Shown: piece by piece, positions 15,313 through 24,440 of the stretch
Position numbering within the stretch: the stretch's first letter is position 1
Layout: every line of letters begins with the position of its first letter
From: Bacillota bacterium
GTDB lineage: Bacteria > Bacillota > Clostridia > Acetivibrionales > DSM-27016
DNA length: 64,000 nucleotides
Direction of reading: 5' to 3'
NCBI GenBank assembly: GCA_023390115.1
Contig: JAEWDM010000012.1
Span: 1 to 64,000 of the forward strand
The notes under the pieces: model-generated
Databases searched by the model: none
Told to the model about the DNA's origin: nothing
What the model saw: the letters and a program-made list of their open reading frames with translations, nothing else
Made by a program: the position numbers and the translations under genes

Positions 15313-17241
15313 CTAATCCTTCCACAAATTATTTGCAGCGTACTTTAAAATCACATTGCAGCAGCAATCGCAATAGCCGTTTCTTTTCATCTCGTCAACC
15401 ATAAGATTGAATTTTTCACTCTGCTCATTATCTCTCACCTTAGCTTGAGTGATAACACGGCTGAGCTCCTTAACAGATGCGGTAAGCTTTTTTTCTATAG
15501 CCTCCTTTAAAGGCTCATAGCTGTAAAAATCAAGCTTTCCTCCATTGCGGAGGACAAAAAACATATACGCCGTTACATCTGATCTGAAGCCCTTTGCAGC
15601 GGAATCGGTAATCCCTATTTGCTCCTCTATGGATCTTAAGAATTTTTCATCCGGCTCAAGCTCCTGCCCTGTATTGGCATCCTTTATCTTGGCCTTGTTC
15701 ACAAAGGCCTCCGCATGGTCAAGATAATTATTGAACAAGCTCTCCGCCTGCTCCCTGTATCCATGAATAAATGCCTTTGTAACTTCCTTTTCAAGCATCT
15801 TATTATATTCCTTTTTAATTCCATCCTGTATAAATCTTAAATATCTCTCCCTTTCCTCTTCGCTTATAGCTATCTCCTTAACCGATTTAACAAGAGTCTC
15901 CATCACCGATATAGGGTTTATGCAATTGTGCTCGGACTCAGACATCGAAGTATCAAGCACCTTCATTATAAATCTCGTTGAAATTCCCGTCATTCCCTCT
16001 CTCTGATTTTCATCCCTCAAATCAAATACGTCTATCTTTTTGGCCATTCCCTTCTCAACAATTTCCTCTCCGTTATAAATTTTAAGCTTTGTAATTGGGT
16101 CAACCTTTGCAGAGGGCGCAAGCCTTGTCAGTATTGCAAACATTGAAGCTATCTCTATGGTGTGGGGAGCAATATGAGCATTGAACCTGCTCTTTTTGAG
16201 CATCTTTTCATATATTTTTATTTCCTCGTCAAGCTCAAGGCAGTAAGGAACCTCAATCTTTACAATTCTATCCAGTATGGCTTCGTTGGTATGATCCGAC
16301 TTAAACTTATTCCACTCGGCTTCATTGGAATGTGCGAGAATAATTCCGTCAAAATATATCATAGCTCCCTTTCCCGGAGAGGGTACCGACTTTTCCTGCG
16401 TAGCCGTTATCATTGTGTGAAGATACTCGGTCTCATTTTTAAAAACCTCTATAAACTCTACAATACCCCTGTTTCCTACATCAAATGCACCGTTTAGTGA
16501 CAGCACTCTGGGATCATCCTCGGGATAAAGGTCTATTTTGGATATATCCACGCTCCCTATAAGCACACTTGTATCCTGATTATTCGGGTCTACGGGAGGA
16601 ACAACACCTATTCCCTTTCTTGACCTCACAGAAAACTCAACAGTTTCAATGGGAAATTTTTCATATTGTCCGCTAAGCTCATTTTTAAGCCTGTACCGGC
16701 AAACCGGGCATAGATCACCCTCAATATGCACACCGAGTATTTCTTCAAATTCACCTCTTAAATGCTTGGGTATAAGATGCAAAGGCTCTTCTCTCATAGG
16801 GCAGCCCTTTAAAGCATATATTGGAGGGCTCATCTCAAGAGCCTTCTTTACGGCCTCCATAAGAGATGATTTTCCCGAGCCCACCGGTCCTACCAGATAC
16901 AGCACCTGCCTTGCCTCCTCCCCCGCCATTGCGGCAGAGTGAAAATACCTTACTATTTTCATAATAGTCTTGTCTATTCCGAAAAAGTCCCCTTCGAAAA
17001 ACCTGTATTTCTTAATTGTGTCATTTCCATATATCCTTCGGAGTCTGGAGGTTTCATCAGTCTTTATAATATCTACGCCCTTTGAGGTTATAAGATTATA
17101 CATTCTCTGATGGGCAAGCATGGGTATGTCTGGATTTTCCTTCACTATATTGAGATATTCAATAAAGCTTCCTTCAAAATGTCTTTTTTCACGTTCCCTT
17201 CTGTCTTTTGTTATTATGCTTGATAAATCAAGCTTTTCCAT
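15313..17241 (-). CDS. prkA: PrkA AAA-domain serine protein kinase
   Basis: The 642-residue protein matches PrkA/YeaG in length and sequence. The N-terminal AAA module has the Walker A 'LVGPVGSGKSSLMEA' (~residue 118) and a Walker B-type 'GAMIYFDGIILAHSNEAEW' region; 'CPMREEPLHLIPKHLRGEFEE' is a PrkA-specific segment, and the C-terminal third is the PrkA domain. A CxxC pair (GDLCPVCRY) and terminal cysteines ('YCDCCC') might bind metal. It is the first gene of the prkA-yhbH-spoVR operon, with AGGGAGG before the ATG. Confidence 0.97.
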   Translation of the reverse strand: MEKLDLSSIITKDRREREKRHFEGSFIEYLNIVKENPDIPMLAHQRMYNLITSKGVDIIKTDETSRLRRIYGNDTIKKYRFFEGDFFGIDKTIMKIVRYFHSAAMAGEEARQVLYLVGPVGSGKSSLMEAVKKALEMSPPIYALKGCPMREEPLHLIPKHLRGEFEEILGVHIEGDLCPVCRYRLKNELSGQYEKFPIETVEFSVRSRKGIGVVPPVDPNNQDTSVLIGSVDISKIDLYPEDDPRVLSLNGAFDVGNRGIVEFIEVFKNETEYLHTMITATQEKSVPSPGKGAMIYFDGIILAHSNEAEWNKFKSDHTNEAILDRIVKIEVPYCLELDEEIKIYEKMLKKSRFNAHIAPHTIEIASMFAILTRLAPSAKVDPITKLKIYNGEEIVEKGMAKKIDVFDLRDENQREGMTGISTRFIMKVLDTSMSESEHNCINPISVMETLVKSVKEIAISEEERERYLRFIQDGIKKEYNKMLEKEVTKAFIHGYREQAESLFNNYLDHAEAFVNKAKIKDANTGQELEPDEKFLRSIEEQIGITDSAAKGFRSDVTAYMFFVLRNGGKLDFYSYEPLKEAIEKKLTASVKELSRVITQAKVRDNEQSEKFNLMVDEMKRNGYCDCCCNVILKYAANNLWKD

Positions 17242-17523
17242 ATAACTACCTCCCTCTATGCTAAGAATTTTATAAAGCTATTCATTTTTTAAAGAGCAAT
17301 ACATTCATATACGGCATCCAGCCGCCGCACCTTTCTATATTTTCATAATATTACAAAACTTAATTTATATTACACGGTTTTGAAATTAAATTTATTTAAT
17401 GCTGCCGGTGTGTATTGCATTCCTTGCGCTTGCCGATTCCATTTTTTACTCGGCCATAAAGATGTTTTTATGTTATAATATATACTGAATATCTCTCACT
17501 TGTTCTTAAAAGGGGTGCATTAA

Positions 17524-19236
17524 TTGGATCTGTTTCTTTCAGTTTTAAAAAAAATTGCATTTACAGCCACCTCCTTGCTGGCAGGAATATGCCTGCTCAT
17601 TATAATATTTTCCGTAAGCATGGATAAAACGCTTTTTTCTCCTGAGTTTCACGGCACCCTGTTTAAGAAGCATAATATATACGCTCAGACATATTCGGCC
17701 ATAAACGATTCCATCGCAGACTATCTAAACAGCTTGGAGGAAGCCTCCCCGCAGGAGTTTGAGCAGCATAAGGATTTTTTTAATTTACTGGGCGGCTCTA
17801 TAACTCAGGAAATGATAAATACCAACCTCGACTCCATAAGAAAGGAAATTTTTGAATATTTCAGAGGTGAAAGAAGGTTTCTTCCGGACATTTACCTGAC
17901 AGCACAAGAGCAGGCCGCCATTCCCGCCGCGGAAGATACCGCCGTTCAAAGCAGCACGCCTTCACAGATGTTAACAAATATCGATAAGGTAAATTTAAGC
18001 GCAATACTGTTGTATATAAACAGGAGTGATATTTCCGACAGCCTTTTTGAGGCAAAATTTATTTACTACTCTTTAACCGCAATGCCCGGCTTTGCAGCAC
18101 TTTGCTTTATTCTTATGATAATAATCGGATTTTACGTATACCGAAAGCTATCGTCGGCCTTCAGGTGGTTGGGGATTTCTCTGGGTGTATTCGGAGCTAT
18201 TGCAATTACCTTAAGCTCGGCGTTATTTATATATGCCCGCAGCATAATGCCTGAAAGCATTTATCCCATTACGGCGTCCCTTCCTCTTCAGAGTGAGGTT
18301 ATAGCCTCTTATATATCGGACTGCATAACGCCGATATGGGTTTTTCTGCTTATATCCGGAGTTTTCGCTTCCATACTGTCCATAGTATGCTTTAACCTTC
18401 CGTTTACATGCTCGTGGGCACAGGCGCCGTTAAAAAGTCTGTCCGGAAAGGCACGGCACATATTGGTTAGCACACTGTATGCCTTATCGTTTGCCATTGC
18501 ATTTTCACTTATAATATACAGGTCAAATATAATAAAGAATGATTTTAACACAAATAACTTCTCTCTGGCAATCTCAAAAATGAAAAACGCCAACACAGTA
18601 ACCCAGGTGATATCAGCTAAGGATGAGGCTATATACACCTTGCAGGTAAAGCTTTGCGACAGTGAAAGCGGTGAGCCTGTAACCGGTATAAGGATGAATG
18701 TAGGAGGAAAGTCCTCACTTCCCGAAAATTACTATAATCTGGTTTCGACCGCAGATGATACCGGCACAGCCAGGTTTACCCTTGGAAAGGGGGCCTTCCG
18801 CATAAGCTTTATACCGGAGAGCTTCACTTCTGAATATGTTATTCCCGCTCCTATTTACTGTGACCTGAAATCGGCAGGTACTACAATTATTACTGTCGAG
18901 CTTGAGCATGTGCAGAAAAATCCTGAGGAGGACGGAATTGCAGAAATTGAGGTGCTTGCTGCAGATAATGTTCCCATCACCGGACTTCAGCTCATGGTAG
19001 AAGGCGTGGCTTCAGCTCCGGGCTACCCTGACAGTATATTCTCCTATACCAACTCCGAGGGTATAGCAGTGTTCAAGCTGCCGGAGGGAAGCTACAAAAT
19101 ACGCTTTGCAGAATCTAAATTTCCTGAAGACTGTGCCGTTCCGCCGCCCCTTGATATTGAGGTAATGAGCGGCTCGGTATCAAGATATACAATAAGGATG
19201 GTTGGTGCAGGGGATGACAGCAGAAGCTCCGGATAA
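17524..19236 (+). CDS. Membrane protein with two C-terminal prealbumin-like (Cna-B/carboxypeptidase-regulatory type) repeats
   Basis: The 570-residue protein has an N-terminal membrane segment, a ~150-residue extracytoplasmic region, then four further membrane segments (about residues 180-340). The remainder holds two similar ~85-residue modules: 'LQVKLCDSESGEPVTGIRMNVGGKSSLPENYYNLVSTADDTGTARF...' and 'IEVLAADNVPITGLQLMVEGVASAPGYPDSIFSYTNSEGIAVFKLPEGSYKIRF', typical of beta-sandwich domains in surface proteins. I do not recognise a named family for the whole protein. The start appears to be TTG 17524 with AAGGGG upstream. It stands alone and the role is unknown. Confidence 0.75.
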   Translation: MDLFLSVLKKIAFTATSLLAGICLLIIIFSVSMDKTLFSPEFHGTLFKKHNIYAQTYSAINDSIADYLNSLEEASPQEFEQHKDFFNLLGGSITQEMINTNLDSIRKEIFEYFRGERRFLPDIYLTAQEQAAIPAAEDTAVQSSTPSQMLTNIDKVNLSAILLYINRSDISDSLFEAKFIYYSLTAMPGFAALCFILMIIIGFYVYRKLSSAFRWLGISLGVFGAIAITLSSALFIYARSIMPESIYPITASLPLQSEVIASYISDCITPIWVFLLISGVFASILSIVCFNLPFTCSWAQAPLKSLSGKARHILVSTLYALSFAIAFSLIIYRSNIIKNDFNTNNFSLAISKMKNANTVTQVISAKDEAIYTLQVKLCDSESGEPVTGIRMNVGGKSSLPENYYNLVSTADDTGTARFTLGKGAFRISFIPESFTSEYVIPAPIYCDLKSAGTTIITVELEHVQKNPEEDGIAEIEVLAADNVPITGLQLMVEGVASAPGYPDSIFSYTNSEGIAVFKLPEGSYKIRFAESKFPEDCAVPPPLDIEVMSGSVSRYTIRMVGAGDDSRSSG

Positions 19237-19252
19237 CTGCAGATATTAATAA

Positions 19253-19582
19253 TCATTCAAATTGAAAAATCTCTATAGCTTTTTCCCATGCGGTTCCTTG
19301 ATTAATTTCATATGTTCCCGGCTTTAATATCAGCCTTTTTTCTTTCATATAATTTATAAAACTATTTTTCTCATCTTCTTTCCATTTACCAAGTTCCTGA
19401 TTTTTCTCAATAAAATTATAATCTCTTATATCACTTTCGTTAACTTCGATTATCAGAGTTTTGCCAAGAGTAACAATACCCGCTTTGTCAAAAGCATTTT
19501 TAAAAGTGAAATAATTATATAAATATATAGATACAACTCCAATTAAAATAACTGATAAACTAACTATTATAATCTTTTTCAA
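19253..19582 (-). CDS. Small membrane-anchored protein, MltG-N-terminal-like
   Basis: The 109-residue product has one N-terminal membrane helix (residues 4-24) and an extracytoplasmic remainder. Its final part ('FINYMKEKRLILKPGTYEINQGTAWEKAIEIFQFE') resembles the LysM-like portion that precedes the catalytic domain in MltG/YceG endolytic transglycosylases, but the catalytic domain is absent and there is no downstream open frame that would supply it. It may be a regulator of, or decoy for, peptidoglycan synthesis; that is inference. It is AT-richer than its neighbours. Confidence 0.6.
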   Translation of the reverse strand: MKKIIIVSLSVILIGVVSIYLYNYFTFKNAFDKAGIVTLGKTLIIEVNESDIRDYNFIEKNQELGKWKEDEKNSFINYMKEKRLILKPGTYEINQGTAWEKAIEIFQFE

Positions 19583-19643
19583 ATATATCCCCCTCTTTAT
19601 TAAAAATCATTATTATGATATCATATCGCACATAATTAGGTAT

Positions 19644-19695
19644 AAAAAGGTGCTGTCTCAAAAATATAATTATGATTTTGCAACAGCTCCTTTTT
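19644..19695 (-). terminator. trpB terminator
   Basis: A long interrupted stem (AAAAAGGTGCTGT with ACAGCTCCTTTTT) lies 22 bases past the trpB stop on the minus strand and ends in a U-run in that direction. Confidence 0.8.
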
Positions 19696-19716
19696 AATCC
19701 TTATAAAATTATGCCC

Positions 19717-21087
19717 TCAGCCTTTAATATCAGGTAAATTGGCTATGCTGGCCTTTACCGCTTCCTCATCATATTGTATATTTTCCAGTTTTCCGTTGAA
19801 ATAGCTGTCATACGCACTGAAATCAAAGTAGCCGTGTCCGCTCAAATTAAAGAGTATCACCTGCTCCCTGCCTTCCTCCTTGGCCTTTAAAGCCTCGTCG
19901 ATTGCAGCCCTTATTGCGTGGGAGGACTCAGGCGCCGGTACGATACCCTCCGTTCTCGCAAAGGTCACCGCGGCATCAAATACTTCCCTCTGTCCGCAGG
20001 ACTGCGCCTCTATAATGCCGTCATGGTAAAGCTGGCTTACAATGGAGGATGCGCCATGATACCTCAAGCCTCCGGCATGTATCCCCTCAGGTATAAAATC
20101 GTGCCCCAATGTATACATTTTTGCTATTGGAGCCGCTTTAGCAGTGTCGCCGTAGTCATAGGCGAATATTCCCTTTGTAAGTGTAGGGCATGCGGTAGGC
20201 TCAACGGCAACCGCTCTTATTTTCCTTCCCTTAAACTTGTCCATAAGAAAAGGGAATGCAGCCCCTGCAAAATTGCTTCCCCCGCCGCAGCATGCAAAAA
20301 CAACATCGGGATATTCATCTATCATTTCAAGCTGCTTTTTTGCTTCCTGTCCTATAATCGTCTGATGCAGGCATACATGATTCAACACGCTTCCCAGAGC
20401 ATAGTTGGTATCACTGTGGGTAGCAGCATCCTCAACAGCCTCGCTTATAGCAATACCTAGGCTTCCTGAGCAATCGGCATCCTTTTCAAGTATTGCTCTG
20501 CCTGAATTGGTAAGATTGCTTGGGCTTGCAATTACGTTAGCCCCGAAGGTCTGCATGAATGAACGCCTGTAAGGCTTTTGCCGGTAGCTCACCTTAACCA
20601 TGTATACGGTGCATTCCATTCCGAAATGATTGGCGGCAAGGCTTAAGGCACTTCCCCACTGTCCCGCGCCTGTTTCGGTTGACAGCCGTTTAATTCCGGC
20701 ATTCTTATTGTAGTAGGCCTGAGGAATTGAGCTGTTGAGCTTATGGCTGCCTGTCGCATTGGTGCCTTCATATTTATAGTAAATCCTCGCAGGGGTATCC
20801 AGAAGCTTCTCAAGGCCCTTTGCCCTGTAAAGCGGCGACGGCCTCCATTGAGCATACATTTCCCTTACCTCGTCAGGAATATCTATAAACCTTTCCGAAG
20901 TCATCTCCTGCTCTATTATTTCCTTAGGGAAAATTGCCGACATGTCATCCGGTGTTGCAATTTTTCCCGTCATAGGGCTGTAATAGGGTGCAGGCTTATT
21001 GGGCATGTCCGCAACGATGTTGTACCACTGTCCGGGAATCTCTTTCTCATCAAGAATTACCTTTGTGACATCTTTCTTACTCATCAT
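19717..21087 (-). CDS. trpB: TrpB2-type tryptophan synthase beta-like PLP enzyme
   Basis: At ~456 residues it has the longer TrpB2 form. It shows 'RPSPLYRAKGLEKLL', the PLP-lysine in 'ATGSHKLNSS', 'TETGAGQWGSALS', the phosphate-binding 'CCGGGSNFAG' and the late 'NLSGHGYFD'. TrpB2 makes L-tryptophan from serine plus free indole and is often found without TrpA, as here: no trpA or other trp gene is nearby. Three in-frame ATGs cluster at the start; 21087 is placed best relative to AGGAGA. The gene is monocistronic with its own terminator. Confidence 0.93.
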   Translation of the reverse strand: MMSKKDVTKVILDEKEIPGQWYNIVADMPNKPAPYYSPMTGKIATPDDMSAIFPKEIIEQEMTSERFIDIPDEVREMYAQWRPSPLYRAKGLEKLLDTPARIYYKYEGTNATGSHKLNSSIPQAYYNKNAGIKRLSTETGAGQWGSALSLAANHFGMECTVYMVKVSYRQKPYRRSFMQTFGANVIASPSNLTNSGRAILEKDADCSGSLGIAISEAVEDAATHSDTNYALGSVLNHVCLHQTIIGQEAKKQLEMIDEYPDVVFACCGGGSNFAGAAFPFLMDKFKGRKIRAVAVEPTACPTLTKGIFAYDYGDTAKAAPIAKMYTLGHDFIPEGIHAGGLRYHGASSIVSQLYHDGIIEAQSCGQREVFDAAVTFARTEGIVPAPESSHAIRAAIDEALKAKEEGREQVILFNLSGHGYFDFSAYDSYFNGKLENIQYDEEAVKASIANLPDIKG

Positions 21088-21202
21088 TCTCATCTCTCCT
21101 AATAAAATAATATTGTTACAAAATAATTTTAATAAAAATGGCATATTATATCAACTATAATTTGCTTTTATAAATAAATATTGTAAGCCCGCCGGCCTTC
21201 CC

Positions 21203-22996
21203 CTATACTCCGGTATAAAAATCTTCCGGATCAAGCTTTGCATACCTGTATAATCCTGTAACGCTGTCCCTGCTTTTATAGTCGAATAATACCACTGTTT
21301 TGCTCTCAGCCAAACTTCCCCTCTCATTATTATTAAACAAATCACGGCTGAATATTTCAAAGTGAACCTGTTTAAATATCTGTTTGGCGGGAACGTCTGA
21401 AAATAAGGGAAGATAGCTTTTGACATTATCTGCATTTCTAAGAAATTCGAAGCACCTGTCCTTAAAGCCCGTCTCAAAAATCCTGTCCAATCCGCAAGGA
21501 AGATTATTTGAATTGTCTGACGACAAAAAATCCAGCTTTAGCAATTGGCATAGCACTTCGGCGTCCTCCTTAACGCCAAGCGATGCTATGAACTCCGCAA
21601 GTATGGTATAAAGCATTCTTCCAGGGACAGGCCTGTCCAAACACCCTTTTTCCCTGCTGAAAAGAGAAAGCCTGTAATAAAGCTCAAAAGCACTGTCGAA
21701 ACAATTTTCCATTATATACTCCAGTGAGCGCGTAAACCTTCCCGCATTATAATAGCGATCTGCCATTTGCTCAACCTGCTTGAGCCTGAGCATATCCTCA
21801 AATGAAATGTAGTTGTTATACAGCACCTCATACGGAGGATAGCCCCGAAACCGGTATCCGTGATCCCGGGCCTGCTCCTTGAGCCGTGAGCCGTTCAGCA
21901 GCTTAAGAAAGCCCAACTGCAACTGATGCGGCCTTAATGAAACAGCAGCGTCAAATGACCTTATAAAGGAAGCCATGTCCTCATAAGGAAGCCCGGCAAT
22001 CAAATCCAGATGGATATGTATATTTCCCATATTCTTTAGTTCCGCCGCATTTTTAAACAGCCTTTTGAGATCGGTTTTTCTGTTCACCGCCTGGAGTGTA
22101 TTTATATTTGTCGTCTGTATTCCTATTTCAAACTGTATCAGCCCCGGAGGAGAGCATTTAAGTATTTCAAGCATTTCTGAGTCAAAGAGGTCTGCCGCCG
22201 CCTCAAAGTGGAAATTTACCACAGGGCCCTCCCTTCTCCCAAACCGCTCTATTATATACTTGAATATCTCCTTTGCCCTGTCTTTGCTGCTGTTAAAGGT
22301 GCGGTCTATAAATTTTACCTGGCTTACACCCGCACCAACAAGCTTGTCCAAATCATTTTTTACTCTGTCCATGCTAAAATAACGCACGCCCTTAAGGACT
22401 GACGAAAGACAATAGGAACACGAAAAGGGACAGCCTCTGGAGGACTCATAATAAGCTATTTTATTTTTCAGCCCGGAAAGCATCTCATGTGTATAGGGAG
22501 AGGGTATGGAGTCGAGCTTGCCGGCTATGCTTTGGCACTTGACGGCTGTCCCGCCTCCCCCGCTTCTATATACAAGTCCCGGTATGTCCGGCAGCCCGCC
22601 TTTCAATTCTCCGCACAAGTACTTTATAAGCATACTGAAGGGCTTTTCTCCCTCCCCCTTTATTATATAATCCACAAAATTGTTTTCTGCAAGAACCTGC
22701 CCCGCATTAAACGAAACCTCGGGCCCTCCCAGCACTATTATTACTTCCGGCAACACCTTTTTGAGGTTTTCCGCAAGCTTAAGAATATATTCAATATTCC
22801 ATATATAGCAGGAGAAAGCCGCCACATCACTTTTTTCCATATACATAGATGAGAGTATAGCATCCATGCTTTCATTAATAGTATGCTCCAGAACCTTTAT
22901 TTCACTCAACTGACCGTCACAGGCAGCTTTCAGATACCATGGAGCCAGAGATGAATGTATATACTTTGAATTAAGCGCAGCAATAACCGTCTTCAT
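21203..22996 (-). CDS. B12-binding-domain radical SAM protein with DUF4080-type C-terminus
   Basis: The ~597-residue protein starts with a cobalamin-binding-like Rossmann domain (residues 1-135; 'AFSCYIWNIEYIL', 'VLGGPEVSF', 'YIIKGEGE'). The radical SAM domain has the cluster motif in 'SSRGCPFSCSYCLSS' (CxxxCxxC, ~residue 190), followed by 'QFEIGIQTTN' and 'HLDLIAGLPYED'. The C-terminal ~200 residues match the DUF4080 extension. Members are often annotated as Mg-protoporphyrin cyclase-like or methyltransferases, but the substrate is unknown. The canonical DxHxxG B12 motif is not evident, so it may not bind cobalamin. ATG 22996 is chosen over a TTG at 23008 because the GAGG overlaps the latter. 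Confidence 0.9.
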   Translation of the reverse strand: MKTVIAALNSKYIHSSLAPWYLKAACDGQLSEIKVLEHTINESMDAILSSMYMEKSDVAAFSCYIWNIEYILKLAENLKKVLPEVIIVLGGPEVSFNAGQVLAENNFVDYIIKGEGEKPFSMLIKYLCGELKGGLPDIPGLVYRSGGGGTAVKCQSIAGKLDSIPSPYTHEMLSGLKNKIAYYESSRGCPFSCSYCLSSVLKGVRYFSMDRVKNDLDKLVGAGVSQVKFIDRTFNSSKDRAKEIFKYIIERFGRREGPVVNFHFEAAADLFDSEMLEILKCSPPGLIQFEIGIQTTNINTLQAVNRKTDLKRLFKNAAELKNMGNIHIHLDLIAGLPYEDMASFIRSFDAAVSLRPHQLQLGFLKLLNGSRLKEQARDHGYRFRGYPPYEVLYNNYISFEDMLRLKQVEQMADRYYNAGRFTRSLEYIMENCFDSAFELYYRLSLFSREKGCLDRPVPGRMLYTILAEFIASLGVKEDAEVLCQLLKLDFLSSDNSNNLPCGLDRIFETGFKDRCFEFLRNADNVKSYLPLFSDVPAKQIFKQVHFEIFSRDLFNNNERGSLAESKTVVLFDYKSRDSVTGLYRYAKLDPEDFYTGV

Positions 22997-23050
22997 AAAA
23001 ATCCTCAAAAGTTATTTTGAAGACATTATAGCAAAATAATCACAAGCGGA

Positions 23051-24256
23051 TCAAGCCTCTAAGCCATGGACCAGATTAACCCAAGCTTTAAGTATCTGTG
23101 CAAAGTAGTCCCAAAAGCCCTTTTTCCTTATGTCCGAGCCTGTTTTAAGAGAGGATTCACCTATAACCTTTTCATCAAGTAAATAACGTATGCTCCCCAC
23201 CTCTATATCCTTAATTACTGGCGCCCTGAAGGACTCCGGCAAATCAATCTCCCTCACAAGCCTGTCTTTTTCACTCTGGGTTAAGGGGTATGTAATTTCG
23301 TCAACAGCCCTTATTGATACATGGCTTTTTACTCCTTTAATTATAAGTACATCCGTTATTTTCTCCTCATATTCCAAAAGCTTGTAAGACTTATAGTTGC
23401 TAAAGGCATACTCAAGCATATTCTGACTGCTCTGCGCCCTTGCCGTCCTGCTGTTGCATCCTAATACCACCGATATTATGCGCCTTCCGTCTCTGGTAGC
23501 AGAGGCGACAAGGCATCTTCCGGCCTGCCCTGTATACCCCGTTTTCACCCCATCCACACCGGGTAAAAAGCCAAGCAGCTCGTTTGTGTTGTATAAGCTG
23601 TGTCCTGTAATTTCAGCCTTCTTGGTACTGACAATCTTTGAAAATACAGGGTTCTCCAGAGCATACCGTGTTATTATAGCCATATCGTAGGCGGTAGAAT
23701 AATGCTCGGGACTGTCCAGACCATGCGGAGATTTAAAGCAGGTATTATTTGCTCCAAGAAATTCAGCCTTTTTATTCATCATTTCACAGAAATTCTCAAC
23801 ATTTCCTCCTATATGCTCCGCTATAGCTATTGCGGCATCATTTCCCGAATTAAGCAGCAGCCCGTATAAAAGCTCCCTTAAAGGAAGCTTTTCTCCCATA
23901 GACAAATGTATTGTAGAGCCATGTATTGCCGCAGCCCTCTTGCTGACAGCCACCTTATCATCAAGATTTCCGTTCTCTATGGCCACTATTGCCGTCATAA
24001 TCTTAGTAGTGCTTGCCATAGCCCTTTTGGTATAAGAATTCTTTTCATATAATATTCTTCCGCTCTTCATGTCAAGAACTATTGCAGACAAAGCATCCAC
24101 CCTTGGGGGCTTTGAGCCGGCACCCGGGCTTTCACCCGACGAAACAAGCCTTACATCCCTTGCATCCTCATATATGTCATCTGCCAGGCCATTTAGCGGC
24201 AGTATAAAATTTATAATAAGCAAAATTCCGGCTATACAAAGCAACTTCTTTTTCAT
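23051..24256 (-). CDS. dacF: D-alanyl-D-alanine carboxypeptidase (DacF-like PBP)
   Basis: The 401-residue product has a signal peptide ('MKKKLLCIAGILLIINFILPLNGLA') and the three penicillin-binding motifs: STTK ('RAMASTTKIMTA'), SGN ('LLNSGNDAAIA') and KTG ('GVKTGYTG'). A C-terminal PBP5-type beta domain and amphipathic tail ('WDYFAQILKAWVNLVHGLEA') follow. It trims the terminal D-Ala from peptidoglycan stem peptides at the outer membrane face; DacF orthologues act in sporulation. The ATG at 24256 follows GGGGGAGGG; upstream in-frame codons to 24325 are not used. It is divergent from the FapA gene. Confidence 0.95.
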   Translation of the reverse strand: MKKKLLCIAGILLIINFILPLNGLADDIYEDARDVRLVSSGESPGAGSKPPRVDALSAIVLDMKSGRILYEKNSYTKRAMASTTKIMTAIVAIENGNLDDKVAVSKRAAAIHGSTIHLSMGEKLPLRELLYGLLLNSGNDAAIAIAEHIGGNVENFCEMMNKKAEFLGANNTCFKSPHGLDSPEHYSTAYDMAIITRYALENPVFSKIVSTKKAEITGHSLYNTNELLGFLPGVDGVKTGYTGQAGRCLVASATRDGRRIISVVLGCNSRTARAQSSQNMLEYAFSNYKSYKLLEYEEKITDVLIIKGVKSHVSIRAVDEITYPLTQSEKDRLVREIDLPESFRAPVIKDIEVGSIRYLLDEKVIGESSLKTGSDIRKKGFWDYFAQILKAWVNLVHGLEA

Positions 24257-24440
24257 AAATTCCCTCCCCCTTACGTGCATAAATTCAAAAACCAAATCAG
24301 CCACCCTAAAATACGGTCTATACAAATATATGAATCTATCCTCAGCTTTATTGCAAAAAAATCAGGCAATGAAGGCTTTTATAATTGTTCTAAATTTTAT
24401 ACATTTTTCAGCCGATATTTATACCGGGGAGGTGCAGAAA